From assembly GCF_000373365.1 (NCBI RefSeq), contig NZ_KB891252.1, forward strand, positions 233,732 to 297,731: a DNA stretch of 64,000 bases, given 5' to 3'. The translations under genes and the position numbers were made by a program. The first letter of the stretch is position 1. The number at the start of each line of letters is the position of its first letter. This document shows positions 9,290 to 17,581 of the stretch, piece after piece. Source of the DNA: Parafrankia discariae. GTDB taxonomy: Bacteria; Actinomycetota; Actinomycetes; Frankiales; Frankiaceae. The notes beneath the pieces are model-generated. The model ran no database searches. It was not told the origin of the DNA and worked only from the letters and a program-made list of their open reading frames with translations.

Positions 9290-9376
9290 TCAGCGCTGGC
9301 CTCCGTACAGCTTGTAGACGGCGTAGCCGGAGAACCAGGCGATCAGCATCGCCATGGCCACCAGCAGGCCGCTCAT
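9290..9376 (-). CDS. 28-residue single-pass membrane protein
   Basis: A tiny gene immediately upstream of nitrobindin on the same strand. Apart from a two-residue start and a polar tail ('YKLYGGQR') it is one hydrophobic helix (residues 4-20, rich in Leu, Ala, Met). From memory, similar mini-proteins ending in Tyr-Lys-Leu-x-x-Gly-Gln-Arg occur in other actinobacteria beside this family. The gap to nitrobindin is 26 nt, consistent with cotranscription. No function is known. Confidence 0.5.
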   Translation of the reverse strand: MSGLLVAMAMLIAWFSGYAVYKLYGGQR

Positions 9377-9512
9377 GAAGTAATGCAGCACGGAGCACAG
9401 CCTAGGCCGTACTCCGGCGCTTTCCGTGACACCTGCCCCGTACCGCGCCCGGCCGGCGCGCGCCCGCCACCGGCCACCCACCCGTGACCGCCCGACACGG
9501 CACACTGGACGG

Positions 9513-9875
9513 GTGACCCGTTCGCTGCTCGTCAAGGTGACCGCCGGTGCCGACGCCCCGGAACGCTGCTCGCAGGCTTTCACCGTAGCCTCGGTGGCCG
9601 TGGCGTCCGGCGTGGACGTCTCCCTGTGGCTCACCGGCGAATCGGCCTGGTTCGCGCTCCCGGGACGCGCCGCGGAGTTCTCGCTGCCGGAGGCCGCGCC
9701 GCTGAACGATCTTCTCGACGCGATTCTCGCCGCCGGCCGGGTGACCCTGTGCACGCAGTGCGCCGCCCGCCGGTCGATCGGCCCGGACGACGTCCTGCCC
9801 GGGGTCCGCATCGCCGGGGCAGCCGTCTTCGTGAGCGAGGCACTCGCCGACGACGTGCAGGCGCTCGTCTACTGA
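9513..9875 (+). CDS. DsrE-family protein
   Basis: A 120-residue protein of the DsrE/DsrF-like fold: 'SLLVKVTAGADAPERCSQAF' as strand 1 and helix, 'DVSLWLTGESAW' as the second strand, and a Cys pair in 'VTLCTQCAARRS'. Family members bind or pass sulfur, or are of unknown function. GTG at 9513 is taken as start; it is the first start codon that leaves only the domain. Transcribed away from nitrobindin; the 9377-9512 gap holds both promoters. Confidence 0.75.
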   Translation: MTRSLLVKVTAGADAPERCSQAFTVASVAVASGVDVSLWLTGESAWFALPGRAAEFSLPEAAPLNDLLDAILAAGRVTLCTQCAARRSIGPDDVLPGVRIAGAAVFVSEALADDVQALVY

Positions 9876-10053
9876 CACTCGTCTACTGACGCGCATCCGC
9901 CGAGGCTCGTCTGCCGACGTCCGCCCCGCTGACGTCGGTATATGCCTGTTCGCACATGCGTGGCGCGCGTGCACCAGGAATGCGCGCCATTTCTGCACGC
10001 GCACGGCAGACCACTGACAGCACACGACGCCGCGCATTCACCACAACACCGGG

Positions 10054-10320
10054 ATGCGCTTTCATGATCGCATGATGCCGGAGTCCGAGATGCTCTTCGC
10101 CGTGGTGCAGTTCGAGGGAGCGGGCCGGCACACGGTCCGTCGCGTGGTCGCGCCGTTCCCCGACCGCAGCGCCGCGGCGACCTTCGCCGTCGACAACGAC
10201 CTGCGTCACTTCACCGTGGGCCCGATGGCCTTCGCGGTCCCCACCAGCATCCCGTTCGGCGTCGCGGCCGGTGCCGAGCCGGCCGCGGAGTTTCCCGCCC
10301 CGCGCCAGGCCACGAGCTGA
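10054..10320 (+). CDS. hypothetical protein
   Basis: An 88-residue acidic-to-neutral protein with no membrane segment. It has two short beta-like stretches ('MLFAVVQFEGAGRHTVRRVV' and 'HFTVGPMAFAVP') around a helix. I do not recognise the family. ATG codons at 10054, 10072 and 10075 are all possible and none has a strong ribosome site. It converges on the DUF1416 gene. Confidence 0.5.
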   Translation: MRFHDRMMPESEMLFAVVQFEGAGRHTVRRVVAPFPDRSAAATFAVDNDLRHFTVGPMAFAVPTSIPFGVAAGAEPAAEFPAPRQATS

Positions 10321-10360
10321 CCACCGCCGTGGCCGCGCCCGCCCCACCCGGGGCGGCGGC

Positions 10361-10378
10361 CCGCCCCGGCCGGGGCGG
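10361..10378. terminator. GC dyad between convergent genes
   Basis: A perfect palindrome of 9-bp arms with no loop, in a run of GC-rich repeats between the ends of the hypothetical gene and the DUF1416 gene. It may act as a terminator; the lack of a loop and U-tract makes this uncertain. Confidence 0.35.
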
Positions 10379-10429
10379 CCGGGGCCGGGAGAGACGATCC
10401 CCCCGGGACCCGACCGCTGCCGGGCGAGG

Positions 10430-10729
10430 TCAGGCCGCGACCTCGACCTGGGTGTCGACCGGCTCGCCCTGCCGGGCGACGACCTTGCGCTCGCCGCTCC
10501 CGCCGGGAACGAGCGCGCGGACCGTCCACTCGCCGGGACGGGCGAAGAAGCGGAACTGGCCGGTCGCCGACAGCGGCACCTCCGCGGTGAAGTCACCACC
10601 GGAGTCGAGCAGCCGGGCGTAGCCGGTGGCGACCGGCGACCCGTCCCGCACCACGACGCCCTGGATCACGGTCTCCTTGGCCACGTCGATTCCTTCCACC
10701 GAGGGTCCACCACTGGTCGCGCCACACAT
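10430..10729 (-). CDS. DUF1416 domain protein
   Basis: A 99-residue actinobacterial protein of the DUF1416 family. It begins 'MCGATSGGPSVEGIDVAKET', the usual N-terminus, with a cysteine at position 2. The rest is a transthyretin/CnaB-like beta sandwich ('VIQGVVVRDGSPVATGYARL', 'GQFRFFARPGEWTVRALVP'). It starts 2 nt after the stop of sseA, the normal place for this family, and so is the last gene of the sulfur operon. Function unknown. Confidence 0.85.
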   Translation of the reverse strand: MCGATSGGPSVEGIDVAKETVIQGVVVRDGSPVATGYARLLDSGGDFTAEVPLSATGQFRFFARPGEWTVRALVPGGSGERKVVARQGEPVDTQVEVAA

Positions 10730-10731
10730 GA

Positions 10732-11565
10732 TCAGGCACCCTTCTCGATCGGCACGCCCACCAGGGAGCCGTACTCGGTCCACGAGCCGTCGTAGTTCTT
10801 GACGTTCGCCAGACCCAGCAGCTCGTGCAGGGCGAACCAGGTGTGCGCGGAACGCTCCCCGATCCGGCAGTAGGCGATGGTGTCCCTGGACAGGTCGACC
10901 CCGGCCTCGGAGTACAGCTTCTCCAGAGCCGCGTTCGACTTGAAGGTGCCGTCCTCGTTGGCGGTCCGCGCCCACGGGATGTTCTTCGCGGTCGGCACGT
11001 GGCCGGCCCGCTGCGACTGCTCCTGCGGCAGGTGCGCCGGGGCGAGCAGGCGGCCGCTGAACTCGTCGGGCGAACGGACGTCCACCAGGTTCTTGTCGCC
11101 GATCGCGGTGATGACCTCGTCGCGGAACGCGCGGATGTCGGTACGCGCCTCCGAGGCGGAGTACTTGGTCGCCGCGCGCGGGGTGATCTCGATGGTCAGC
11201 TCACGGCCGTCCAGCTCCCACTTCTTGCGGCCGCCGTCGAGCAGGCGGACCTCGGCGTGGCCGTAGAGGACGAAGTACCAGTAGGCGTAGGCGGCGAACC
11301 AGTTGTTGTTGCCGCCGTAGAGCACCACGGTGTCGTCGTTGGCGATGCCCTTCTCCGAAAGGAGCTTCTCGAACTGCTCCTTGTTCACGAAGTCACGGAT
11401 CACCGGGTCCTGCAGTTCGGACTTCCAGTCAAGCCGCACGGCGCCGGGGATGTGGCCCTTGTCGTAGGCCGACACGTCCTCGTCGACCTCGACGAGGACG
11501 ACCTTGGGGTCGTCGTTGTGGGCTTCCACCCAGGTCGCGTCGACCAGCGCGTTCTCACGGCTCAT
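10732..11565 (-). CDS. sseA: sulfurtransferase (rhodanese), SseA/CysA type
   Basis: A 277-residue two-domain rhodanese that moves sulfane sulfur from thiosulfate or 3-mercaptopyruvate to thiophilic acceptors. The inactive N-terminal domain spans about 1-125 ('GHIPGAVRLDWKSELQDP'). The catalytic C-terminal domain spans about 150-277, with C233 in the loop 'YCRIGERSAHTWF'. The CRIGERS loop is typical of actinobacterial thiosulfate sulfurtransferases. The start overlaps the DUF4395 stop by 4 nt, and DUF1416 follows 2 nt later, so translation is coupled across the operon. A Cys-containing leader peptide precedes the operon. Confidence 0.92.
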   Translation of the reverse strand: MSRENALVDATWVEAHNDDPKVVLVEVDEDVSAYDKGHIPGAVRLDWKSELQDPVIRDFVNKEQFEKLLSEKGIANDDTVVLYGGNNNWFAAYAYWYFVLYGHAEVRLLDGGRKKWELDGRELTIEITPRAATKYSASEARTDIRAFRDEVITAIGDKNLVDVRSPDEFSGRLLAPAHLPQEQSQRAGHVPTAKNIPWARTANEDGTFKSNAALEKLYSEAGVDLSRDTIAYCRIGERSAHTWFALHELLGLANVKNYDGSWTEYGSLVGVPIEKGA

Positions 11566-11981
11566 GTGCGTGCTCCCTTCACGGTTGCGGAACGTAGGAC
11601 GAGGTAGATCTGGCACCCGAGGCAGAAGCCGAACGCCGCGTTCAGGAAGGCCGCGGCGAAGGCGAGGGCCGCCGCCGAGTAGCCCAGCGCGGCCGGCCCG
11701 GCGAGCAGCCCGACCGTGCCCACCAGGCCGAACACGGCACCCACGGCCTGGGCGAACCGTGGCGGCGTCTCGTCCTCCAGGTCGGCGGGCGGGCCGAGCC
11801 GCGGCCGGACGAGGTACCGGAACACCAGTCCGTAGGGGGCGTTGCGGATCCCGGCGACGGCGCCGACCAGGAAGACCACGGTCTGCGCGAGCAGAAGCCA
11901 CGGACTGCCCGTGATGATTGTTATGGCGAGTACGACAGTGGTCACGGCCGCGGCGAACCGCGGCCCACGTGGGTCCACCAT
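11562..11981 (-). CDS. DUF4395 membrane protein
   Basis: A 139-residue integral membrane protein with about four helices (roughly 9-24, 27-45, 78-97, 102-125). It has the family's conserved segment 'VDPRGPRFAAAVTTVVL' at the N-terminus and a Cys pair in 'AFGFCLGCQIYLVL'. DUF4395 is usually found beside thioredoxins and sulfurtransferases, as here. The C-terminal Cys-x-x-Cys in the membrane suggests a redox or sulfur role, which is inference. First gene after the Cys leader peptide (93 nt downstream of it). Confidence 0.85.
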   Translation of the reverse strand: MVDPRGPRFAAAVTTVVLAITIITGSPWLLLAQTVVFLVGAVAGIRNAPYGLVFRYLVRPRLGPPADLEDETPPRFAQAVGAVFGLVGTVGLLAGPAALGYSAAALAFAAAFLNAAFGFCLGCQIYLVLRSATVKGART

Positions 11982-12073
11982 GCTGCTTTCTCCTGACGTG
12001 CGAACGGGCTCGGGCAGCCGGGCGGGGCTGCCACACCCGGCCGGCGCGGGCGCGGACCTACGTCAACGCGCTG

Positions 12074-12151
12074 TCAGGAAAAGCGACACAAGCAGCTGCT
12101 CACGCGGCACAGGTCGACCGCGCGGCGCTTGACCAGCTCAGTGCTGTACAT
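12074..12151 (-). CDS. Cys-containing leader peptide of the sulfurtransferase operon
   Basis: A 25-residue reading frame starting at 12151: MYSTELVKRRAVDL followed by CRVSSCLCRFS. Three cysteines fall in eight residues near the end. A ribosome site (agga) lies 6-9 nt upstream of the ATG. Actinobacterial leader peptides with a conserved R-R-x-V-D-L-C-R-V pattern sit upstream of sulfur genes. In mycobacteria a poly-Cys upstream frame attenuates a sulfurtransferase operon when cysteine is plentiful. Here the gap to DUF4395 is 92 nt, enough for an attenuator structure. The peptide is read directly; regulation is inferred. Confidence 0.8.
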   Translation of the reverse strand: MYSTELVKRRAVDLCRVSSCLCRFS

Positions 12152-12255
12152 GGTTCCTGCCACGGTAGCAGCGAACGTCACGTCTGTGTTAAGCGTTACG
12201 GAAAGGATCCACCGAATCACCGTCGGCTTCCTTCCGATGGTCTTCGGAGTGACCT

Positions 12256-12933
12256 TCAGGCGTCGGCCCGGCCGTCAGGTGTCCGCTCGGCCCGGCCGTC
12301 AGGTGTCGGCTCGACGAGCGAGGCGAGGGTCGCCAGGACCGCGTCCCGGCTCGGCGGCGCGCCACTCGCCCGGCGCGCCTCGACACCCGCCGCGTCGAGG
12401 ACGAGCACGGTCGGCGTCCGGCGCACGCCCAGCCTGCGGACCAGTTCCAGGTGCGACTCGGCGTCCACCTCGACGTGGCGCACCCCCGGCACGATCGCGG
12501 CGACGTCGGCGAGCACCCGCCGGGCGACCCGGCAGGGGGCGCAGAACGCCGTCGAGAACTGCAGCAGCGTCGCGACCTCGCCGGGCACGTGCCCCAACGC
12601 GGCGAGCTCCGCCGTCAGTCCACCGCGCCCGGCACCGGTCACCGCCGTCGGACCCGTGCTCGGACCAGCGCCCGCGTCCCGACGAGCCTCATGTTCGCCA
12701 CCTCCGTGCCGCTCCTCGTGCTGTTCCCCGTGCCGCTCCTCGTGCCGCTCCTCGTGCCGATCCTCGTGCCGATCCTCGTGCCGCTCCTCGTGCCGCTCAC
12801 CACGGCGCGCGCCGACGTCCCGGGGACCACCGCGGGCCCGTGACATCCGGAACCTGCCGTCTCTCGCCCTGGTCAGCAGGCCGACTCCGGTCGCCGCCAC
12901 CAGTGCCGTCAGCAGGACCCACACGCCGGTCAT
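12256..12933 (-). CDS. membrane-anchored thioredoxin-like protein with His/Glu/Arg repeat linker
   Basis: A 225-residue protein. Residues 4-20 form one membrane helix. Residues ~46-76 are seven to eight copies of the tetrapeptide Arg-His-Glu-Glu/Asp. Residues ~105-212 are a thioredoxin fold with the redox pair C131-A-P-C134 in 'QFSTAFCAPCRVARR' and a cis-Pro segment 'VRRTPTVLVLD'. It likely shuttles electrons in the envelope. It is on the same strand and upstream of DUF4395-sseA, which is the usual partner order. The repeat linker is unusual and is described as a separate feature. Confidence 0.85.
   Translation of the reverse strand: MTGVWVLLTALVAATGVGLLTRARDGRFRMSRARGGPRDVGARRGERHEERHEDRHEDRHEERHEERHGEQHEERHGGGEHEARRDAGAGPSTGPTAVTGAGRGGLTAELAALGHVPGEVATLLQFSTAFCAPCRVARRVLADVAAIVPGVRHVEVDAESHLELVRRLGVRRTPTVLVLDAAGVEARRASGAPPSRDAVLATLASLVEPTPDGRAERTPDGRADA
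12706..12800. repeat. 12-nt tandem repeat encoding Arg-His-Glu-Glu/Asp
   Basis: About eight copies of a 12-nt unit (ctcctcgtgccg, with single-base variants such as gatcctcgtgcc) lie inside the thioredoxin gene. The unit length is a multiple of three, so copy-number changes keep frame. The product is a histidine-rich charged linker between membrane helix and redox domain. Confidence 0.85.
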
Positions 12934-13014
12934 GGCCGGTGCAGCGCCCCGGGACGACGAAACCTTCCCGCCCGCGCACCCAGGTGCGCGGTCGGGAGGG
13001 CACCCGGCCGTGGG

Positions 13015-13782
13015 TCAGAGGCCGGGCGTCCGCGCGGGGGCGACCGCCGGGGCGATGTCGGCGTCGAGCAGCACGTTCTCCCCGCCGGCGGCGAACGTCA
13101 GCCGGTCGGCGCGCACCGTGGCGGACCGCAGCTTCATGTTGAACGGCAGCCCGGCCACGGGCACCCGCACCGTGAGCAGCGACCGGACGGTGTCGAGCAG
13201 GCCCGGCGGGATCAACGCCTCCAGATCGGGGGCCAGCTCGCGCGGGGTGAAGGTGACGGCGTCCGGCGCGACACCGATGTCGGCCGTCCCGGAGACCGGG
13301 TAGGGCGTGCCGAGGAGGTCGACCGTCCCGCCGATCTGGATCCCCTGACCGGCCGGGCTGACCTTCAGCTGGGAGTTCTGGCTCGCCAGGTACGCGTTCA
13401 GGTCGTTGAAGGTCAGGTCGACCTCGGCGTCGACCCGGTCGACGGGAACCCGCTCGACCTCACCGCGCAGGACGTCGGAGAGCGGGAGCCGCACTCCCGT
13501 CAGGTCGGCGTGGACGCGGTCGACCCGCGTGCCGTCCTGTTCGTAGCCGTGGACCTCGAGCTCGACGTCGCGATACCGGCCCGCGACGACCTGGGTGAGG
13601 AAGGGGAAGCCGCCGAGGGACACGTCCGGCCGTTCGGCCAGGTTCTCGGCGTTCTGGGCCCTGGTCGCGATCTGGTCGGCGACCACGCGCGCGGCGACCC
13701 GGTCCAGCACCCCGACGACAACCAGAGCCACGACCATCGTGATCAGGAAGATGCGCAGACCGCGCCGGCCGCCGGGGCTCAT
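13015..13782 (-). CDS. DUF2993 (LmeA-like) protein
   Basis: A 255-residue protein with an N-terminal membrane anchor or uncleaved signal (residues 9-27) and a DUF2993 domain from about residue 35 to the end ('DVSLGGFPFLTQVVAGRYRDV', 'VRVPVAGLPFNMKL'). The family, called LmeA in mycobacteria, acts in the cell envelope and affects lipomannan and mannan elongation or lipid binding. Its ATG overlaps the stop of the upstream membrane-protein gene by 4 nt. It is not specific enough to predict a ligand here. Confidence 0.85.
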   Translation of the reverse strand: MSPGGRRGLRIFLITMVVALVVVGVLDRVAARVVADQIATRAQNAENLAERPDVSLGGFPFLTQVVAGRYRDVELEVHGYEQDGTRVDRVHADLTGVRLPLSDVLRGEVERVPVDRVDAEVDLTFNDLNAYLASQNSQLKVSPAGQGIQIGGTVDLLGTPYPVSGTADIGVAPDAVTFTPRELAPDLEALIPPGLLDTVRSLLTVRVPVAGLPFNMKLRSATVRADRLTFAAGGENVLLDADIAPAVAPARTPGL

Positions 13783-14939
13783 CCGGGCAGCTGCCGGCCG
13801 ACCAGGTACACCATGGGCGCGGCCAGCGCGATCGGGAGCAGCGCGCCCAGCAGCACCCCGGCCAGTGCGCCACCCGGCGCGAGGACCCCGGCTCGTGGTT
13901 CGGCGTCGGGCGCTGACGGCGTTTCGGGCCCCGGCCCACCCGACGGCGTTTCGGGCCCCGGCCGGCCCAGCAGGAGGCTCACGCAGCCGGCGGCGACAGC
14001 CCCGGCGGCGGCGAGGGCCGCTGCCCGGGCCGCCCCGAGGTCGGTGAGCGAGCCGTAGAGCGCGCCCGCCCCCGCGCCGGCCACGGCGCCGACCGCCGCC
14101 CCGGCGAGGACCACGGCCCGGGCCACACCCCCACCGAGGTCGGCGAGCGTGGCCACCAGTCGACCGACCAGCACTGACGTCCCGACCCCGACCAGCCCGG
14201 CGATCACCATGCTGTCCGCGGGGTTCGGGGCCGCGGCCTCCGAGCGCAGCACCAGGAACCCGGTCAGGAAGGCGGTGACGGCGACACCGCCCAGCGCGGC
14301 AGCCATGTCACCGCTGACCCGGTCCGCCGCGCGGGACGGCCGGGCCGCCGCTGGGTCCGCGTCGCCGGTGGCGGGGGCTCCGGTGGCGGGGTCTCCGGTG
14401 GCGGGGTCTCCCGCGCCCGCGGTGGCCGCGGACGCCACCGCGCGGCCGGGCCGGTACACGCGCCGCGCGAGCTGGTAGAGCACCGTCACCGCGAGAGAGA
14501 CCCCGATGACCCCGGCGACCGTGCCGATCCCGTTGTCGTCGTAGCCGTGGCCGCCCGCCACGCCGTCGCCGGGCCAGAGCACGGCGAGATCGCCGGCCAG
14601 CGCGCTGCCGGCGACCAGGACGACGGTTCCGGCCGAGGCGCCGAGGGAACACGTCCAGGCCCAGCCGAGAACGATCTGCGCCGCGAGCAGCACGCCCGCC
14701 AGCACCCAGGGACCGGCGGCCGCCGCGAACGCCGCGCCGGTGGCCAGCACCGCGACCGTCACCCCGACGGCCACCGCCTCAGACCCACCCGACAGAACCG
14801 GGACCGCTTCAGCCGCTTCGCCCTGTTCACCTGATTCACCCGACGCGATCGACAGATCCGGTGGGACCGGTTCGGCCGGGCGTGCCGCGCCGACCGGCCG
14901 GGCGGATTCCGGCGATCCGGGCGAACCGGGCTCGGGCAT
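13779..14939 (-). CDS. multi-pass membrane protein of unknown function
   Basis: About 386 residues with a disordered acidic/Pro-rich N-terminus (1-60), then 8-9 hydrophobic segments. A cytoplasmic or extracytoplasmic loop in the middle contains short Gly-Asp-Pro-Ala-Thr repeats (around residue 185-205), and a Pro/Gly repeat lies near the C-terminus. I do not recognise the family. The ATG at 14939 is chosen since longer starts add only low-complexity residues. Translationally coupled to the DUF2993 gene. Confidence 0.7.
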   Translation of the reverse strand: MPEPGSPGSPESARPVGAARPAEPVPPDLSIASGESGEQGEAAEAVPVLSGGSEAVAVGVTVAVLATGAAFAAAAGPWVLAGVLLAAQIVLGWAWTCSLGASAGTVVLVAGSALAGDLAVLWPGDGVAGGHGYDDNGIGTVAGVIGVSLAVTVLYQLARRVYRPGRAVASAATAGAGDPATGDPATGAPATGDADPAAARPSRAADRVSGDMAAALGGVAVTAFLTGFLVLRSEAAAPNPADSMVIAGLVGVGTSVLVGRLVATLADLGGGVARAVVLAGAAVGAVAGAGAGALYGSLTDLGAARAAALAAAGAVAAGCVSLLLGRPGPETPSGGPGPETPSAPDAEPRAGVLAPGGALAGVLLGALLPIALAAPMVYLVGRQLPG

Positions 14940-15074
14940 GGGCACCGCACCATGCTGCCACGGTCGATCGGCGAAGATTCCAGGGCCCGACGGTGGCCGC
15001 ACGTGTCCGTTCGTCAGCCGGCCGCGACCGCCCGGCGCCGGGCCCCGCGCCGGGCCCGCGGTCCCAGGTGCCGG

Positions 15075-15095
15075 GGGAGGCTGGCTCAGCCTCCC
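15075..15095 (-). terminator. hairpin at the end of the MoaD gene
   Basis: Perfect 9-bp arms (gggaggctg at 15075-15083 and cagcctccc at 15087-15095) with a 3-nt loop overlap the MoaD stop codon. It may end MoaD transcription before the membrane-protein gene. The short loop makes it plausible but not certain. Confidence 0.45.
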
Positions 15096-15340
15096 GCGAA
15101 CGGAGGTAACACCTCGACGACCGCCCCCTCCCGCAGCGTGACACTGCCGGGATCACGCCTGCCCACGGGCTCGTCGTCCACGAGGAAGGCGCACCGCGCC
15201 AGTACCGCGCCGAGCCGCTCGCCCCGGCGCTCGGTGACGTCCGCCAGCGCGGTCGCGAGCGTGGCGGCGTCGAGCTCCTCCTGGGCGACGCCGGCCGCGT
15301 CACGGGCCGCGGCCCAGTACCTGACCATGATGCGTGCCAC
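15086..15340 (-). CDS. MoaD/ThiS-family sulfur-carrier protein
   Basis: An 84-residue beta-grasp protein ending in the required Gly-Gly ('[11 protein letters not shown]'), which would be adenylated and thiocarboxylated for sulfur transfer. N-terminal '[14 protein letters not shown]' fits MoaD (molybdopterin synthase small subunit) better than ThiS. No MoaE or MoeB lies nearby; the gene instead follows a hydrolase by 9 nt and is near glnR. A role in molybdopterin or another sulfur-carrier route is open. Confidence 0.85.
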   Translation of the reverse strand: MARIMVRYWAAARDAAGVAQEELDAATLATALADVTERRGERLGAVLARCAFLVDDEPVGRRDPGSVTLREGAVVEVLPPFAGG

Positions 15341-15349
15341 GGCTCTCCT

Positions 15350-16324
15350 TCAGTCCACGTCGGTCAGTCGGTCCACGTCGCGGTCCACGTCGATTTCAGT
15401 CCGGGGGAACGGTTCGCCCAGTATCGGGGAGGTCTCCCCGGCGATGCGCCCCGCGCGCGCGGGCCACTCGGGGCGGCCGGCCAGCAGGTCGGGCAGATGG
15501 GCACCGATGCGGTCGAGCAGGCCCGCGGTGGCGGCCGCCTCGGCGTGCCCGAAGCCCGGGACCACCCACAGCTGCCCGGTCGGGCCGGCCGCGGCGGCGA
15601 GCGCGCGCGGGTGCTCGAGGGAGAAGTACGAGTCACGGTCACCGTGCACGATCAGGACGGGCGTCGGCGCGATCCGTCCGATCAGCTCGACCGGCGAGAG
15701 CGGGACCGCCGGCCACGGTCGCGCGGCGATGCGCACGCCCAGGGCGACCCGGGCCGCCGCCCGTCCGGACGCCGTCTCGGCGAACCAGTGGATGCGGCGC
15801 ATCGGCGCGGTGTCGCGGACGAACCACCGGCTCGCGGCGCTGACGGCGACGACCGCGTCCGGACGGTGCCGGAGCCGGTGCCCGTGCACCGGCTCGCCAC
15901 CGGCGGCGAGCCCCGCGTGCCGCACCACCGCGGCACCACCCATGGACCACCCCATAGTGACCACTTCGCGGTAGCCGAGCCGGCGCGCCTCGCCCACCGC
16001 CGCGTCGACATCGAGGACTTCGCGGTCCCCGAAAGTGCAGGTGCCGGTCGATCTGCCGTGACCTCGAAGGTCCATCGACAGCACACTCCCGTGCCGGCGC
16101 AATCCAGCTGTTACAGCACGCAGCGCGGGTCGCCCGATCGATCCGGAGAACCCGTGGACGAGAACGACGCAGACCGCGTGCGGGTCTGTCACCACAGGAA
16201 CACGATTACGCAGCTCCGTGGCCAGGATCTCAGCGTCCGCGGTGGGAAGAAGTCGGTAGACAGTAGGAGCGGAGTAGGGCACTCCGCTATCCTCCCCATG
16301 GACCGGTGCTCGTTTCATGCCCAT
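15350..16324 (-). CDS. alpha/beta hydrolase
   Basis: A roughly 324-residue alpha/beta hydrolase: '[18 protein letters not shown]' oxyanion region, '[18 protein letters not shown]', nucleophile Ser in '[11 protein letters not shown]', an acid in '[12 protein letters not shown]' and the histidine in '[10 protein letters not shown]'. The C-terminal tail carries Asp/Val repeats (around [11 protein letters not shown]). The ATGs at 16324 or 16318 are possible starts, divergent to glnR. This hydrolase-MoaD order next to glnR recurs in other actinobacteria. Substrate unknown. Confidence 0.8.
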   Translation of the reverse strand: MGMKRAPVHGEDSGVPYSAPTVYRLLPTADAEILATELRNRVPVVTDPHAVCVVLVHGFSGSIGRPALRAVTAGLRRHGSVLSMDLRGHGRSTGTCTFGDREVLDVDAAVGEARRLGYREVVTMGWSMGGAAVVRHAGLAAGGEPVHGHRLRHRPDAVVAVSAASRWFVRDTAPMRRIHWFAETASGRAAARVALGVRIAARPWPAVPLSPVELIGRIAPTPVLIVHGDRDSYFSLEHPRALAAAAGPTGQLWVVPGFGHAEAAATAGLLDRIGAHLPDLLAGRPEWPARAGRIAGETSPILGEPFPRTEIDVDRDVDRLTDVD

Positions 16325-16408
16325 GACGGTCGTGGAACGTGGGACACCGGAGACAAGGATCGCTGGGTCGACGCTGCCCCAACACACACCGCACCTGGAG
16401 GAGCCGTC

Positions 16409-17152
16409 TTGAGCGTCGTCCTTTTGCTCACCAACGCCCCCGGTCCGTCAGCCGAGTCCTTCCCGTCGCTCGGCCTGCTCACGCACACGGTCCGGGTGGC
16501 ACCGCTGGAGGCAAGCGCACTGCTCGACGCACCGCCGGTCGATGTGATCGTCGTCGACGGCCGCCGTGAGCTCGTGATCGCGCGGGGCCTGTGCCGGCTG
16601 CTGCGCACCACGGGGCTCACGACACCGCTGCTCGCTCTCGTCACCGAGGGTGGGCTCGCCGCCGTGTCGGCGGACTGGGGCGTCGACGACGTCGTCCTCG
16701 ACACCGCGGGTCCCGCCGAGGTCGAGGCGCGGCTGCGCCTGGCCATCGGGCGGGTCGCCGCCGCCGGCGGTACGGCCGAGGCCGGAGTCATCCGGTCCGG
16801 CGACCTGTCGGTCGACGAGACCACGTACTCCGCCAAGCTGCGTGGACGTCCGCTCGAGCTCACGTTCAAGGAGTTCGAGCTGCTCAAGTACCTCGCGCAG
16901 CACCCGGGCCGGGTCTTCACCCGCGCGCAGCTCCTCCAGGAGGTCTGGGGCTACGACTACTACGGCGGCACCCGCACGGTCGACGTGCACGTCCGCCGGC
17001 TGCGGGCGAAGCTCGGGCCCGAGCACGAGGCGATGATCGGAACCGTCCGCCACGTGGGCTACAAGTTCGTGGCGCCGCCGATCTCACCGCTGCCCGAGTC
17101 CGGTGCCGGCCGCATCGACCGGGACGACATCCGCACCCCCGAGCGCGTCTGA
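16409..17152 (+). CDS. glnR: GlnR, OmpR-type global nitrogen regulator
   Basis: A 247-residue atypical orphan response regulator. The receiver-like part (1-~118) carries '[11 protein letters not shown]' with an Asp near 50 and '[20 protein letters not shown]', sequences typical of Streptomyces GlnR. The winged-helix part (about 130-225) has '[20 protein letters not shown]' and '[20 protein letters not shown]'. A TTG at 16409 with ggagg 8 nt upstream is the start. In Streptomyces GlnR activates amtB, glnK, glnD and glnA. A four-half-site candidate box lies before amtB at 49203-49240 here. Nearby mshD mirrors the order in other actinomycetes. Confidence 0.93.
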   Translation: MSVVLLLTNAPGPSAESFPSLGLLTHTVRVAPLEASALLDAPPVDVIVVDGRRELVIARGLCRLLRTTGLTTPLLALVTEGGLAAVSADWGVDDVVLDTAGPAEVEARLRLAIGRVAAAGGTAEAGVIRSGDLSVDETTYSAKLRGRPLELTFKEFELLKYLAQHPGRVFTRAQLLQEVWGYDYYGGTRTVDVHVRRLRAKLGPEHEAMIGTVRHVGYKFVAPPISPLPESGAGRIDRDDIRTPERV

Positions 17153-17239
17153 CCGCACCACCGGCACCAATCCAGCACCAGTAACACCCGCGGCACCCGC
17201 TCCACAGGCACGGCCCGCGCCAGCACCATCGCGCGCGTT

Positions 17240-17289
17240 CCGAAAGGGTCCGACGGTCGTCGGTGACGACGGCCGCCGGACCCTTTCGG
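17240..17289 (+). terminator. terminator hairpin after glnR
   Basis: Perfect 13-bp arms (17240-17252 and 17277-17289) with a 24-nt GC-rich loop, about 90 nt after the glnR stop. The remaining gap to mshD (to 17581) holds no gene. Confidence 0.65.
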
Positions 17290-17581
17290 CGTCTGACGGA
17301 CCCTTCCGGAGGCTGGACGCGTCTTCCGCCACCAGCGGCCGGTCGCCGGCGCCTTCCGGTCGCGGTCACGGACAGCCATGACCGGCGCCCGTTGACGCCT
17401 GCCGTAACCTCACGGTCACCTGCGGGCGCGGGCTTCCTCTTGACCGGACGGGACTCAGGTCCCGGTGCCGGCGCCCCCCGCCGGCGCTCGTCACATTGAC
17501 GCCGGTACCGAGAAGATCGGCATTCCGGGGAACCTCCCCGGGCCGGGCGATTGTCCGGCCCGGACGCACTAACCTCGACTC

